Shown: one piece after another, positions 11,678 through 24,163 of the stretch | How positions within the stretch are numbered: the stretch's first letter is position 1 | Layout of the letters: the number at the start of each line of letters is the position of its first letter | Assembly: GCA_941918925.1 (NCBI GenBank) | Contig: OW799236.1 | Location: 103,556,562 to 103,620,561, forward strand | DNA length: 64,000 nucleotides | Reading direction: 5' to 3' | Source: Phyto melanocephala | Lineage: Eukaryota > Arthropoda > Insecta > Diptera > Rhinophoridae | Notes under the pieces: generated by a model | The model's input: only the letters and a program-made list of their open reading frames with translations | Told to the model about the DNA's origin: nothing | Database searches by the model: none | Program-made: the position numbers and the translations under genes

Positions 11678-12039
11678 GCAGGGGTTCAACTGGTGACGAA
11701 GTGATTAAATTTAGGTGAAAACACTAATGATTTTAACATTAGCGTGTCATTGGAGATCATGTGTTTACATGAATATATTAATGCACTGCACTCCATTCTA
11801 AGTACATATTTAGAACTCATGCATATTTGATGAGAATCATCGGATGTTTCATGAGTTGAATTTGTTCGTTTACATGAATTGTTTAAGATATTTAGCATGA
11901 TGTTACATTCATTTTTAAACACATCAATAATGACAAATTTTTCACATTTAGGAAGTCATTTACAATGAATGCTTTTACACAATTGATTTAGAAGTCTTGA
12001 AAATGTAATTCGCTTTGCACTACTTCTAATTTTTTTTTC
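11678..12039. repeat. Dispersed ~360-bp repeat, copy 1
   Basis: It is nearly identical to 23801-24158, with only about a dozen differences by eye, from 'gcaggggttcaactggtgac' to 'cactacttctaattttt'. Both copies are in the same orientation. A minus-strand frame of about 78 codons is open in both but has no recognised domain and is probably incidental. The copies are similar enough that dispersal was fairly recent. Confidence 0.8.
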
Positions 12040-14603
12040 TGCGTTATGGTTTAACTGATGATGAGTTAATTCGAGTAAGGTTAAAATACACAAGATTGAA
12101 ACAGTAGCGAGCAATGGCAGATCATGTGTTCATAAGAAAATATTTGTATACTGAACTTCATTATTATAAGTGCAATGAGCTAATACACCAAGAATAAACT
12201 CGATGTTTTATTTTTAAGTAAAAATCGTTATCAGAAATTACTTTGATATTAAAAATTAAAGATACACCACATAATCTGCTATTAAAACAACTAAAAAGTT
12301 CATAAGAGTAACAAAATTTATTGCTGCCCTGGCAATATTATTATCATACCAGGATATATCGATGAAATGCCCACCTTCAATAGAAAGCTTTATCTTTAAT
12401 TTATATAATTTATGTGCGTCCAAAGTTATTAAAAAACCAAAGACTCCATAATGAAGTATATAAGTTGAATGCATCAACAGAAATTATTATGGCATTCTTA
12501 TTTTTATACTTACGTCTAAGATAAAGGAAAGTAATGTGAAACGTTTTGCTCTCATATAAGGCCTTTGATTAAGCTCAGATATTACGAATAAAAATTTTAA
12601 ATAAAAACAGAAGTTAATATGTCAGTATATAACTTGAAAATTTTATTTTTTAAATTGATGCATCAATTATATTTATACAAAAGTAGAAAATACCTTGCCC
12701 ACATAAAGTTAATATAATTTTTCAACTATCAATAACCACTGACTTATTCTCTTCAGCTTTTGTCAAATTATATCATTGTGGTAAAATAACTTGGTAGTAT
12801 CACTCCAATTGTAAAAATGCTTTAGGTTTTATTTTAAAGACTTAATAAAAGAAAACATATTAAGGATAAAGAAAAGATACAGATACTAGTATTGATATCG
12901 TATCAGTTATAAGATTCAAGTTGCTTACGTTGTTCTAGTTTATTTTGTGCTGATAATCAACAAATAAACAACTTAAAACCTAAGGCTTTTTACGTTTTAC
13001 TTTTGTTTCGTATTTTAAATCATGTTAATTATATTCCTGTGATATCAAAAGATAATATTAAGAAATTTATGTAAGCATAATTTCGCAACAGTTGTCTAAC
13101 CAAAACATGCAATCACTAAATGTGGTAATAAAAGCTATTGAGACACTCTTGATATATTTTATATTGACTAGAATATTCTAAGGTCGACCTATTTGACACT
13201 TGTAAAGTTGTAAGTGAATGTATAAGCTAAAAATTAAATTGTATTCTCAAAATTATTTTTTTTTAATATGTTTTTTTATTTTGAGTTGTAAGCACCAAAT
13301 CTAAAACAGAAAAAATACAACAAATGATTTTTTAACGAGATTTTAAATTGTTACACTATAGTGGTTGTAGTGACTGCACTCTACTAATCTACTACCATTT
13401 ATATCCCATTAAATTGCTTATAACTCCTTAAATACTACACCAATTTTAATAGGATTGAGACCTAGAGGAAAAATCCCTTTCAAATCGTATATGGTTTTTT
13501 AATATCAGCGCTACAAAAAAAAAAACAAAAAATATACTGGCTCGTTTATATATAAAATAAGGAGAATGACGGGATCACTGATATTTAAAACCTAACTGGA
13601 AGTATAAAAATTTATCCACAAATATAAGATTTTTATAATTTTTTTTCAAACAGGTGACTTCTCAAGTATAATATTAATTAAACCCTTCTATTTGGTAATA
13701 ATATTTAGGGTGTTGAAGGGAATTCACTTTTAAGAACAAAGTTTTCCACAAACAAAGATGTATAGGAATGATTATAATATTTTTGTGCCATTTTCTTTTC
13801 TAGCAAACAAAAGTTTCGAATTTTTCTGCCCTTAATTTATTAAATGGCTGGGGTATAGATTAGTAGTTATTTTTGGTAGTCAAATAAGTTATTAAATGGA
13901 ATTGGTGCATAGAGCGCATTTAATAAAAACATACTCAAATTATCAAAGCTTTAATAAAAACAATATTGACGTTTTAATATTTAAAGATTTTAAAGAATAT
14001 TTGCGAGATATTAGGATTGTTTATTTTACGGCTAAACAGATATTTTAATAAGCCTAAAGCAGTACCAAAATTCATATGCAACAAAAATAACATACTGCAC
14101 AAAAATATCTTTTGAATAAAAAGGGATACACAAAGGGAAATATTTTTTTCAGAAGCAAAAACAGCAATAGAAATATAACTACTTTAACATAAATTTATTT
14201 TCGGAATATATTTGTAGACCATACACGCAAAGAAAATCCATGGTTACGACATGATCACAACTGTCATATTATAGTTTCTATAGCATTACTTGGTTGTCGA
14301 AAACAAGTTGTAGTTATTTTTGTTTAATTTCATCATATATTTTGTCACGATAATCAAGCATTTGTTTGAATTGTATCATTTAATGTTTACTTTTCGTAAA
14401 AATTTCAAAAAGGTTAGCATTTAAAAATAGTTAAATTTAAAAAAAATTATTTGACAAAAATAAAATTACATTCAAAAGCATTAAAAATTACAAATAATCA
14501 TTAAATAGTAGGTGAGATAACAGTATGATTACAAATTAATCAAGCTATGATTTTTTTAATAATAATTTGATTTCAATTGTTTTTCTTCTTTCTGAATACA
14601 TTT
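12040..14603. other. AT-rich tract without recognised genes
   Basis: 12115-12180 ('gatcatgtgttcataag' and following) loosely resembles an internal part of the preceding repeat. Otherwise it is simple AT-rich sequence. Confidence 0.5.
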
Positions 14604-17349
14604 TTATACCCGCCACCAAAAAAATGATGGGGGTATATTCATTTTGTCATTCCGTTTGTAACACATCGAAATATCCATTTTAGACCCCATAAAGTATATA
14701 TATTCTGAATCGGGGTTTGATTTTATGACGATCTAGCTATGTCCGTCCGTCTGTCCGTCTGTCCGTCTGTCCGTCTGTTGAAAGCACGATAGAGGTCGCA
14801 CCGAAAAAGCTAGGGGGCTCAAATTTTGCCAGAATCTTTCTTATAGACAAGGTTTGTTTGGTATTGAAAATGGGCTAAATCGGAATATTAGGAAGAGAGT
14901 TATAGCTCGAAAAGCAAGAGTAGGTCGAAAAAACCGTGTCCTTCGAACATCGAATAAAATGGAATTGTGTCCAAACGCCTTAACGTAGACTCATGAAACT
15001 TCGAACATATATTTCCTGGGTAAAGACAATATTTTCCCCCGAAAATTGTCTAAATCTATTCATTAGGAGAGGAGTTATCGATCAAAATGTACGAAAATTT
15101 ATACCGCACAGTGTATTTTTCGGTATATTTAAAAACAAAAACGTCATAAAAGCAACAAAATTGGATGAACGACTCTGAAATTTTGCACACTTTGCTTTTT
15201 GGTGACGCGCTTTCTTCTAACGGCAAATTAATGTGCCACGCCCACTTTTACGCCCACCTCAGATATAACGTTTTAACTAAAATTCATATAATTTCTCTAT
15301 TAATAAAGATTTTGGAATAATAAAGGCCTATATTGAAACACCTCAGTTGTACTCATTCGCAAAAATAACTTTGACACGCCTACTATAACGCCCACTTTTC
15401 ACGTTATCTACCGTTAATGAAATTTAAAAGCTCATAAAACCGCTAAAATTAGAGTTATGATGATAAATTTTGCTACGTCTATCCCCCTGGGCAATTTAAT
15501 TACTATGCCAAAAAATTAATGTGCCACGCCCACTTTTACGCCCACCTCCCATATAACGTTTTACTTAAAATTCATATAGTTTCTCTATTAATAAAGATTT
15601 TGGAATAATAAAGGCCTATATTGAAACACCTAAGTTGTACTCATTAGCAAAAACAACTTTGACACGCCTACTATCACGCCCACTTTCACTTTTGAATTGT
15701 GTCCAGACGCATAAACGTAGCCATGAAACTTCGAATATATATTTATCGAGTCAAAAGAATATTTTTTCCTGAAAATCGCTTAAATCTATGAATTAGGAAA
15801 AGAGTTATAGATAAAAATGTACGAAAATTTATACCGCACAGTGTATATTTAAAATTTAAAACGTAATACAACTGACAAAACTATATGTACGATTCTGAAA
15901 TTTTGCAAACATGGCTTTTTGGTCAAAGTCTTCGTTATAACGGAAAATAGATGTGCCACGCACACTTTTTTCCTTAAATTTTTATAAAAATATATTAGTC
16001 ATATATATTAGCATTTATTCATCTTACACTGCGCCATTTATTGTACTGTAGCTAAATATAAGATAAAGATGATAAGATAGATGACTCTACTAGCAACTAC
16101 TAGATGGCATGCTAACAACTATGCTTATGTTCTCCTTAAGTTATGCTTTATTAAATATGGGAATTTATGAAAATTTGACCTAAGTAAAAAAAAATTATCT
16201 CTAAACATTTCAAACAATTTATTTTCATGTACTAATGGCTAACAAATTTTAAAATTATACAAAACTTATTTCGTTTGAAAATCTTTTAAAAGCAAAATGT
16301 TATAGAAGTTTAAAAATCAAAATCTTACTAATAAATTTCCCGTTTTAGAAAAATGCAGAGAATGTATATTTTAAATCACCCTGTGGCCCTTAAAATTTAA
16401 CCTTAAACTCACTTTCTTCCTCTTAAATTCATGTAAATTCTCTATGAATAAAGATTTTGGAATACTAAAGGACTATTTTGAAATATCTAAGTTATGTTTA
16501 TTAGCAGAAACTTTATTGACACGCGTACTTTAACGGCCACTTTCATTGAAAGACTAAATTTACGAAAACATTTTACTAGCATACCGAAGTTATAATGGGT
16601 GGTTTAATTTTAAGGGACTATGTTGATTTTGAATAAAACTATTATGAAATTTTTATCATTTATTTTTATAATGATAATATTTGTATGCTTCAATTATGTA
16701 TGGAACAAAATATCGGCCAAATGGCCCCCCCACAACCTAGGCGGCACACCTCGATCCGATAGTCCAAATTGTCAATGACACTGTTGATGCTCAATTGTTG
16801 GGCACGATGATGAGTCGAGGTTGCTTGCTCTGTTGCCACGTTATCGTGAAAAACAGCAATGTTTCCCATTCAACGAACTAAGATGGCATTCACAGATGTT
16901 TTCACATTTCATACAGACCTGCTTTGCAGACATTTAAATATTTTTTACAATTCTCCCGATTGTGGACGTATTTGAACGATTATGTTGACCAAAAAAATCA
17001 CGAAGTGCACAAAATGCAATTTGATTTGAACGCCCATTTTTATAAAAATCTTTAATATTTAAAAGCGTTGCTCGATTGCGTATCTTTCCACGGTTCAAAT
17101 TGAGTTAGTCTGAGATTGAGAAATGTCAAATAAAATACAAGAAAAATGTTGAAATTAAGATGTGGTTCACCTTAAACATGGGCCCTTAAAATTTAACCAC
17201 CCTCTACAAAGAAAGTGATACATATTTTATTATAAAGAGATTATTCTATAGCGATTAACAAAATAATAAACATTGTGCTTTAAATGTACACAAAATTGGT
17301 GGTGGGTATAAAAGATTCGGCACAGCCGAATATAGTGCTCTTACTTGTT
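14604..17349 (+). mobile_element. DINE-1-like non-autonomous Helitron/Helentron, full-length copy A
   Basis: It begins TTATACCCGCCACC, followed by its own inverse ('gatgggggtata'), and ends GGTGGTGGGTATAAAAGATT, then a hairpin (TTCGGC-aca-GCCGAA) and CTTGTT. The 5' TATACCCGCCACC and 3' GGTGGTGGGTATA are subterminal inverted repeats. Near 14740 is a GTCY microsatellite (tccgtctg repeated). These are the hallmarks of the Drosophila DINE-1/INE-1 group. The body has repeated units of about 288 bp containing 'gccacgcccacttttacgcc' (15233, 15521, degenerate near 16420). A mariner derivative is nested at 16595-17204. Copy C at 44099-46830 is almost identical. It has no coding capacity of its own. 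Confidence 0.8.
16595..17204 (-). mobile_element. Mariner-type deletion derivative nested in DINE copy A
   Basis: Inverted repeats ('gggtggtttaattttaaggg' and 'cccttaaaatttaaccaccc') are flanked by TA at 16593-16594 and 17205-17206. The minus strand holds the same N-terminal/C-terminal fusion of a mariner transposase as 2272-2879. The same insertion sits at the matching position in DINE copies C and D but is absent from copy B. Confidence 0.85.
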
Positions 17350-18278
17350 ATTATTGTAAAAGTTTGGGATGTCAAAAAAATGAACAAAAATTTTGAAAAA
17401 TTAAAGAAAATTTACAAATAAAAGAGAAAATGTAAAAAAAATATTGATACAAAAATTGCAATTAAATTTGTAAGTACAATCAATTGTCGATTTCAATTGT
17501 AGTCGTATATATAACTACTGAGTGATACTTTAATTAAACATAATAATGATAACTGGTAACCATTATATGTTTAAACCATAATCATACAATTCAATCATTG
17601 TATGTTGCTCTTCGATTATATTTTTTCTTTGCTTGTAGCTTCTGGTTTTTGTTGACCGTTTGCTCTAATATTTGTTAAAAACTTACTTTTCCATATATTT
17701 GTAAAAAAAAGTCTGCCAGTTGCTTTGAAGTTAAAAACATGTGTTTTTCATTTCATTTCATATCGTAGTCAGTTTCGAATAGTGTTTGTATTTTTTTTTA
17801 AGTTACCACTTGTACTACGCTGACAAATATGTAGCGCAACCGTATTGAAAAATATTTCAAAACGTTTTTAATTTTGGTATAAGTAAATAAATTAATAAAA
17901 TAAAAAATTATTTTCGGTCATAAATTGGATACGTCCTGAACAAATAACCCCAGATTTTCTTCGAATGATTCAAAATGTATTTTTTATATAAATTAATTAT
18001 AACTAGTATTTTCTGCGATCAACTTATTTCACCGTAATTTAGTTGCGAGTGTGACTATACTGTCCTTGTTATGTTTTTTATAACATAAACAAAAACACTA
18101 TTTGCAAAAACAATTTGTATCATTCATGTGTTGACTCAAAAAGTTTTTATATTTCTTGATTTATTTAAACACATATGTTTTGAGCATGTTTTAGGAGCAA
18201 TTTTAAAATTTTGATCTAATATTTATAAGAATAAGATTGTGCCATTCTACAGAAAACTTCCTTTCAAATGATTCATTT
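17350..18278. other. AT-rich tract between two DINE-like elements
   Basis: No coding or repeat feature was recognised. Confidence 0.5.
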
Positions 18279-18369
18279 TTATACCCGCCACAAAAAAAAT
18301 GGTATATTCATTCTCTCATTCCGTTTGTAACACCTAAAAATATTCATTTAAGACCCCATAAAGTATATA

Positions 18370-19287
18370 TCGGGTGTCCCAACTAGAACGCAATTTTTAA
18401 ATTTTAAATAAAACACAGATATTTAAAAAAAAATCGTGAAACTTTATTATATCGTAAATTAGACAGAATGAGGTTATGTATGGAACAATATATCGTGAAG
18501 ATGGCCGCCGCGGCTTTGGTGGTACACACGCGATATTTTAATGAAATTTTCAATTACCTTTTTGCATAAATGCTGCGGTATTTCATTAATGCAGCGTCCA
18601 ATTTCCTCTTTTAAGGCTGGAGTCGTCGTAGGCTTATTCGCGTAAACCATCGACTTCAAAGAACCCCAAAGAAAAAAATCTAAAGGTGTTAAATCACACG
18701 ACCTAGGCGGCCAATTCTCCAAAATGCGAATTTACACGACCGCGAAATGACTGATGCAGCAATTGAATTGTTTCTCTGGCTGTATGACATGCTGGCTTCA
18801 GTTACTGAGTCAATTGAAGTTTGTATGCATGAAGATGCAAATCTTTCGTCAAAATTCGCTGCATAGTGGATTTGGAGACCACAATTTGCTAAGCTCGGTG
18901 TCGAATCGAGGTGGATAGAGTTTGAGCGACATCATCACGTACAGCTGCGACATTTTCGGTCGATCGACCTGGTCGAAGGCGCGTTGTTGTCTTTACATCA
19001 CTAACAGACCTAGTTTCGGCAAATTTATCCACTAATCTCTTTACAGTTGACTCTTTTGGAGCATTATTGTGACCCCAAATTGATCGCAATTTGCGAACTG
19101 TAGCCGTAACTTTCACCATTTTGGTAAAACAATTTCACAATGAGAATGCGTTGTTCATTCGTGTAGCGCTCCATTTTTACTAACCTCGTACCTTCTACTA
19201 GCAAACAATAACAATTGTTCAAATGTCAAACAATGATACTTCGAATGGCGCCAAATTTAAAAATTGCGTTCAAGTTGGGACACCCGA
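18370..19287 (-). mobile_element. Mariner-type transposon, 918 bp, internally deleted
   Basis: Near-perfect inverted repeats start TCGGGTGTCCCAACTAGAAC on the left and TCGGGTGTCCCAACTTGAAC on the right (reverse complement), continuing 'gcaatttttaaattt'. They are flanked by TA (18368-18369, 19288-19289). The DINE target reads continuously across the insertion ('aagtatata' and 'tattctgaatc'). It carries a transposase gene on the minus strand with an internal deletion. The well-preserved ends suggest it is younger than its host element. Confidence 0.88.
18474..19175 (-). pseudogene. Mariner-type transposase, deleted and frameshifted
   Basis: On the minus strand, an N-terminal segment begins near 19175 and includes a frame at 19119-18889 (MVKVTATVRKLRSIWGHNNA, then STVKRLVDKFAET and GRSTENVAAVRDDVAQ). 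This is the paired helix-turn-helix DNA-binding region. Another frame continues it (VVSKSTMQRILTKDLHLHAY, then KLQLTQ), then jumps directly to ACHTARETIQLLHQSFRGRV. After a frameshift the last catalytic block and tail follow at 18722-18474 (WPPRSCDLTPLDFFLWG ... HLHDILFHT). The jump removes the first two catalytic aspartates (FSDEAHF and QQDGA regions), so the enzyme is dead while the DNA-binding and C-terminal regions remain. The motifs fit the rosa-like (DD41D) mariner lineage. Confidence 0.85.
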
Positions 19288-20426
19288 TATATTCTGAATC
19301 AGGGTTTGATTTGATGACAATCTAGCTATGTCCGTCCGTCTGTCCATCTGTCCGTCTGCTGAAAGCACGATAGAGGTCGCACCGAAAAAGCTAGGGGGCT
19401 CAAATTTTGCCAGAATCTTTCTTATAGACAAGGTTTGTTTGGTATTGAAAATGGCCTAAATCAAAATATTAGGATAAGAGTTATAGCTCGTAATGCAAGA
19501 GTAGGTCAAAAAACCGTGTCCTTCGAACAACGATTAAAATGCAATTGTGTCCAAACGCATTAAGGTACAGTCATGAAACTTAAAACAAATATTTCTCGAT
19601 GCCTCCCCAAAAATTGTTTATATCTATGTATTAGGAAACGAGTTATAGATAAAAATGTACAAAAATTTATACCGCGCAGTGTATTTGTCAGTATATTTTA
19701 AATTTAGAACCCAATTAAACGGCCAAATTTAGATGTACGAATCTAAGCTCTTGCACACTTTGCTCCTTGGGGAAAGGCTTTTCTGTAACAGAAAATCAAC
19801 ATGACATGCCTACTTTTACGCCCACCTCCCATATAACGTTTTACCTAAAATTCATATAATTTCTCTATTAATAAAGATTTTGGAATAATAAAAGACTATA
19901 TTGAAACATCTCAGTTGCAATCACTAGCAAAAATAGCTTTGAGACGCCTACTATAACGCCCACTTTTCACGTCATCTACCGTTAATGAAATTTAAAAGCT
20001 CTTAAAAACGACAAAATTTGAAGTATGATGGTGAAAGTTGCTACATATATCTTTCTGATCAATGTTATTGTTGTGCCAAAAAGTTTAGGTGACACGCTCA
20101 TGTAAAATTCATGTAATTTCTCTATTGACAAAGTTTTTGGGAAAATAAAGGACTATATTGAAATATCTTAGTTGTATTTATTAGCAGAAATTTTATTGAC
20201 AAGCCTACTTTAACGCCCACTTTTATTGAAATAATAAATTTACAAAAACCTTTTACTATCATATCGATGCTATACAAAAAAAGCGATACATATTTTAGTA
20301 AAAAGAGTTTATTTCATAGTGACTACTGTTAATAACAAAATAGTAAATTCTGTGCAATAAAAGTACATCAAATTGGTGGTGGGTGTAAAAGATTCGCCAC
20401 AAACGAGTATAGTGCTCTTACTTGTT

Positions 20427-22909
20427 ATAAAGTTAAGTTGTTTCATGTAAACTTAAGCTGTGTAACAAAAAATCGACTTACCCTTAATAATATTGTAGGC
20501 ATATATTTTTGTTTATTTTATGCGTGATGAAAAATTCAATATTTGATGAAATATTTGCTAAAAAAAACAATTTCATTTCTTATATCGCAGCAGTATAAAC
20601 AAGATAAACCAAATATGGTAGTAAAAAAATATTTAATTATTTATAAATTTAATTAGAAAATGCAGATAAATTGCAAAACATTTTTAAATATAAAGGCTGT
20701 AAATTTGTTTGAAAGTAAGAGCCTAACCGTTGGCTGTTTACATGCAATTACTTTTGTTTAAAATATCATAAATAAACCTTAAATATGTAAATTATCCTAT
20801 AAAAAATTTTATCTATTAAATGTTTCAATTTATTTACTACTTCTTTAAATGATCAAATATAAGATTTATATGTTTACAATCCCCATAAATAACAATTGAT
20901 ATTTATTGATTTCCTTCCGTTAAATAGAAAAGACAACAAAAAAATAAATTTAAATCCATCGCTATTTCTTTAGTATTTTTCTTTATAAATTTCACATATT
21001 TTTTTTTTTGTAGCCACCGACCAAAGCAGTGGATAGCAGCCAGCACATTTCAATCCAATCAAATGAAAAATATACATTTATCGCAAACTTAAATCATGAA
21101 ATAGTAGCAGTTTAGTTTTATCCGTTTAATTTCTTGTTCTTGTTTTTTTCCTCTGACACATCTTTCTCTTCAGCTGTCTTTTAGCTCTTATAATGATCAT
21201 CATTATACAAACATATAACATATACTCACTCTCACATAGTGAAAAGTTAAGCATAAAGTCATGATAACAAACACATTATTGAAAATATTGCTTAAGGATA
21301 TTAGTATGCTTATGTGTATGATAATGAGGCCAGACTAAAAAGTTTTTTAAAAATGTACCTTGACAGGGGTTTTATTTTGAATTTGTTAAAATGTAATATG
21401 AAAATATTTTACGTGGCATATCTAATGATGGGAATTTAGCCTTTTCTCCGTCAAATTCAAAACCAGTTTAGAAGGCCAAAAAAATACGTGAAAAATTAAA
21501 GGGTTTCAACGTTTTGTCTATTAATTTAACAATGTTTCTTATACATTGAGATCTTTCAAAGAATTTTTGAAAATATTTCTCCTATTAACCTCCTATAAAT
21601 ATTAAGTACTTCAGCGTTTGTTTGATATGTTAAATTTATAAATATATTCATATATAGTAACGATATTATGTATGTTTTTGTGTCTGTGTGTATGTGTTTG
21701 CCTTAACGTCAGTAAGTGTATGTGTGTTAATATTGTGTTGAAAAATCCTTATATTCCTACTAATGTGCTTTTATTTTATATTTGGCTTAATGCCATAAGC
21801 CTCAATGGCGACATTATTTTGGGCAAATAATGTTGAACACACATACAGTTACACATATGTACATATATTTAAATCCGCAAATATGTACACTTAAACATAC
21901 ATGCTTGCCATATAAAATGATACTTTTTGCAAGCATGTTTGTACATGTGTATGTTCAGTTTAATAATTCTTAAAGTAGGTTAACGCTTCATTTAATATTG
22001 GAAATTTAAATTTGCTTTGGTAAGTTAAACCTTAAACTATTATTGCATATCCAAAAACTGCCTTTAAAACGTTGTTTAATATTCATAATTCTATGAAAAA
22101 GCATTAAATTGTAATTATAACATTTTAAATGTCATTTTGCATTATAATCGTCAAATTCTATTAAAATCGTCAATGCAAAATAGTTGTTTTTGTTGTTGTT
22201 TTTACTTTTAATTTATGCATAGAAACTTGTAAATGAGCATTTACGTTATTTTAAGTTTAGCGAGAAATTTGTTTTTATTATAAAAAATGTTGAATACAAT
22301 AGATTTTTGGCAAAATATGCGTGATTTTAATTATAGAGCCATTCAAGTGGTAGAACAATTTAAAACAATATTAATAATAATATTCAATAATAAGCAATTT
22401 GGATAAAAATTTAAATTGTAATAGTTAGTCTTTATAATCTTTTTAGAAAAATTAATTTAATTTCTATCAAATTAAAGTCATAACACAACTTGATTATTCT
22501 TACTTTTTATTATAATGCCTTTCATATTTTAGCACTCCGCTGCCTTAAATAAATTTAATAATTTGCTACTTCATATGCCTCCATATATCTGACAGATTTT
22601 TGAATTAAGTTGAACTTGGCTCCGTATTTAGACCCTGGTATATATTTGTGGTGGAAGCTGATTACGGTTTAAATTTAAAGCAAATAAAAAATTATATTTC
22701 ATGGCAAAGGCTGGATGTAAGAAATATTACCCAATTAGGCCAATTTAGCTTAAAGGATATAAAAATGAAATCTGTGTGATGCTCCACCCATAGACCTTAT
22801 TGTCCATTGTGTTACGTTTTAAAGGTTGTCTTAGTCGGAGTACCTTTACTGATTTTAAAATAGAAAATTGTATAAGAAAAAATTGATAATTTTATTCAGT
22901 TCTTAAGAA
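20427..22909. other. AT-rich tract without recognised genes
   Basis: No family motif was seen in any frame. It includes short runs such as 'tgtgtctgtgtgtatgtgtt' near 21680. Confidence 0.5.
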
Positions 22910-23610
22910 TACATCTTCCTTCCATGTTCTAAAAAATCCGTCAAATAGCCCCACGACACTGATAAAGGCCATTATTATTTTCATGAAAATCTCGATGACT
23001 TTTTCGCAGAGATCTCTCTGTATCTTATCGGTAATTTAATATATGTCAGATTTGAGCTCATCAGTTGTTCCTGGTTAAGGCAAAAAAGCCAAGATGTCCC
23101 AAAGAAAAAAATCCTACGAAGATATATCATATGATCTTGCCGACCATCCGATAAAGTTTTTTTATAAATTGTTCGGGAAATCACTGGTGCAATAAATGAA
23201 GAGTGTTTAACTACATGTTTTTCAGATCCACTCCGTTTAGCTGAGGCCGCAAGAACTCCATTATCATGCTCTTTTAAAGAATTTAATTTTGATATTCCGC
23301 CTCCAGCATAAACAACTAAAGCTCAGTCACGCCGCCAGACCAAAATCTGCATTAGACTGTTGTTCCTTGTAAGTGAATGTGTTTCTGATGGATTCCATGA
23401 TGATCTAGGGAGCCCCATAATTAACAATTTTGTGTATTCCCAAAGACATCAGATGGCAATCTGTTTTATAAGAGAAGTACATTTTTTTTTTAATAAATTG
23501 GTATTGAATTCAGTTTTCTTTACTATACCCATTGAATTAATTGCCGATAATTATCATTGGCTCCTGGTTAAAGCTCCTAAGTAATCAGTATTTTGAACGC
23601 TTTAAGGTTG
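22910..23610 (-). pseudogene. Heavily decayed mariner-type transposase
   Basis: On the minus strand, pieces of a mariner transposase appear in order across changing frames. NTQNC, a stop, then LWG and HIHLQGTTV, with FWSGG, lie near 23440-23320; the family has KQNCRIWG and HPQRVTVWCGLWAGG. Next come SARSYDISS and DFFLWD near 23145-23100 (family PPRSCDLTPLDFFLWG). The tail DELKSDIY, then ITDKIQRDLCEKVIEIFMK, lies near 23065-22980 (family ELKxxI...VIENF). Stops and frameshifts are frequent. It is oriented opposite to the repeat copy that follows. Confidence 0.6.
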
Positions 23611-23765
23611 GTTTGTTTTTTTAAAAATTCGCTGCGTACTTCTTTATAAATTTAAAAGTAGTGAAGAACCATGCCAAAAATTTTTTTTTAGGGTTTCGTT
23701 ACTACTTTTGTTTAAAACCGACCGCTGTTTACATATAGAGGTCTCACTATCCATATTTGACCCAA

Positions 23766-24163
23766 GCCAGCAAAAAAATCTATGACAAATAAGTGGATTT
23801 GCAGGGGTTCAACTGGTGACGAAGTGATTAAATTTAGGTGAAAACACTAATGATTTTAACATTAGCATGTCATTGGAGATCATGTGTTTACATGAATATA
23901 TTAATGAACTGCACTCCATTCTAAGTACATATTTAGAACTCATGCATATTTGATGAGAAGCATCGGTTGTTTCATGAGTTGAATTTGTTTGTTTACGTGA
24001 ATTGTTTAAGATATTTAGCATGATGTTACATTCATTTTTAAACACATCAATAATAAATTTTTTCACATTTAGGAAGTCATTTACAATGAATGCTTTTACA
24101 CAATTGATTTAGAAGTCTTGAAAATGTAATTCGCTTTGCACTACTTCTAATTTTTTTTGCTGG
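23766..24163. repeat. Dispersed ~360-bp repeat, copy 2, with short inverted ends
   Basis: 23801-24158 matches 11678-12039. Here the repeat is enclosed by 'ccagcaaaaaaatc' on the left (23767) and 'aattttttttgctgg' on the right, which are inverted copies of each other. The element may therefore be a roughly 400-bp DNA transposon with CCAGCA termini. The left arm continues 'tatgacaaataagtggattt', which reappears inverted at 27149-27171. No clear target duplication was found. Confidence 0.6.

Larger units (their letters stand above)
18279..20426 (+). mobile_element. DINE-1-like element, copy B, with a different mariner inserted
   Basis: It has the same 5' end (TTATACCCGCC), GTCY microsatellite (near 19330) and CTTGTT 3' end as copy A, but is more diverged and shorter. 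Its sequence is split at 18368 by a 918-bp mariner element. At 20273-20274 it has a single TA, followed by 'caaaaaaagcgatacat', exactly where copies A, C and D carry the nested derivative. This is therefore the empty site. Confidence 0.8.

Noticed and set aside
11686..11922. Frame conserved between the two copies of the CCAGCA repeat (also 23809-24066)
   Set aside because: The whole repeat is conserved equally, coding and non-coding, so the shared frame only reflects recent copying. No domain is visible.
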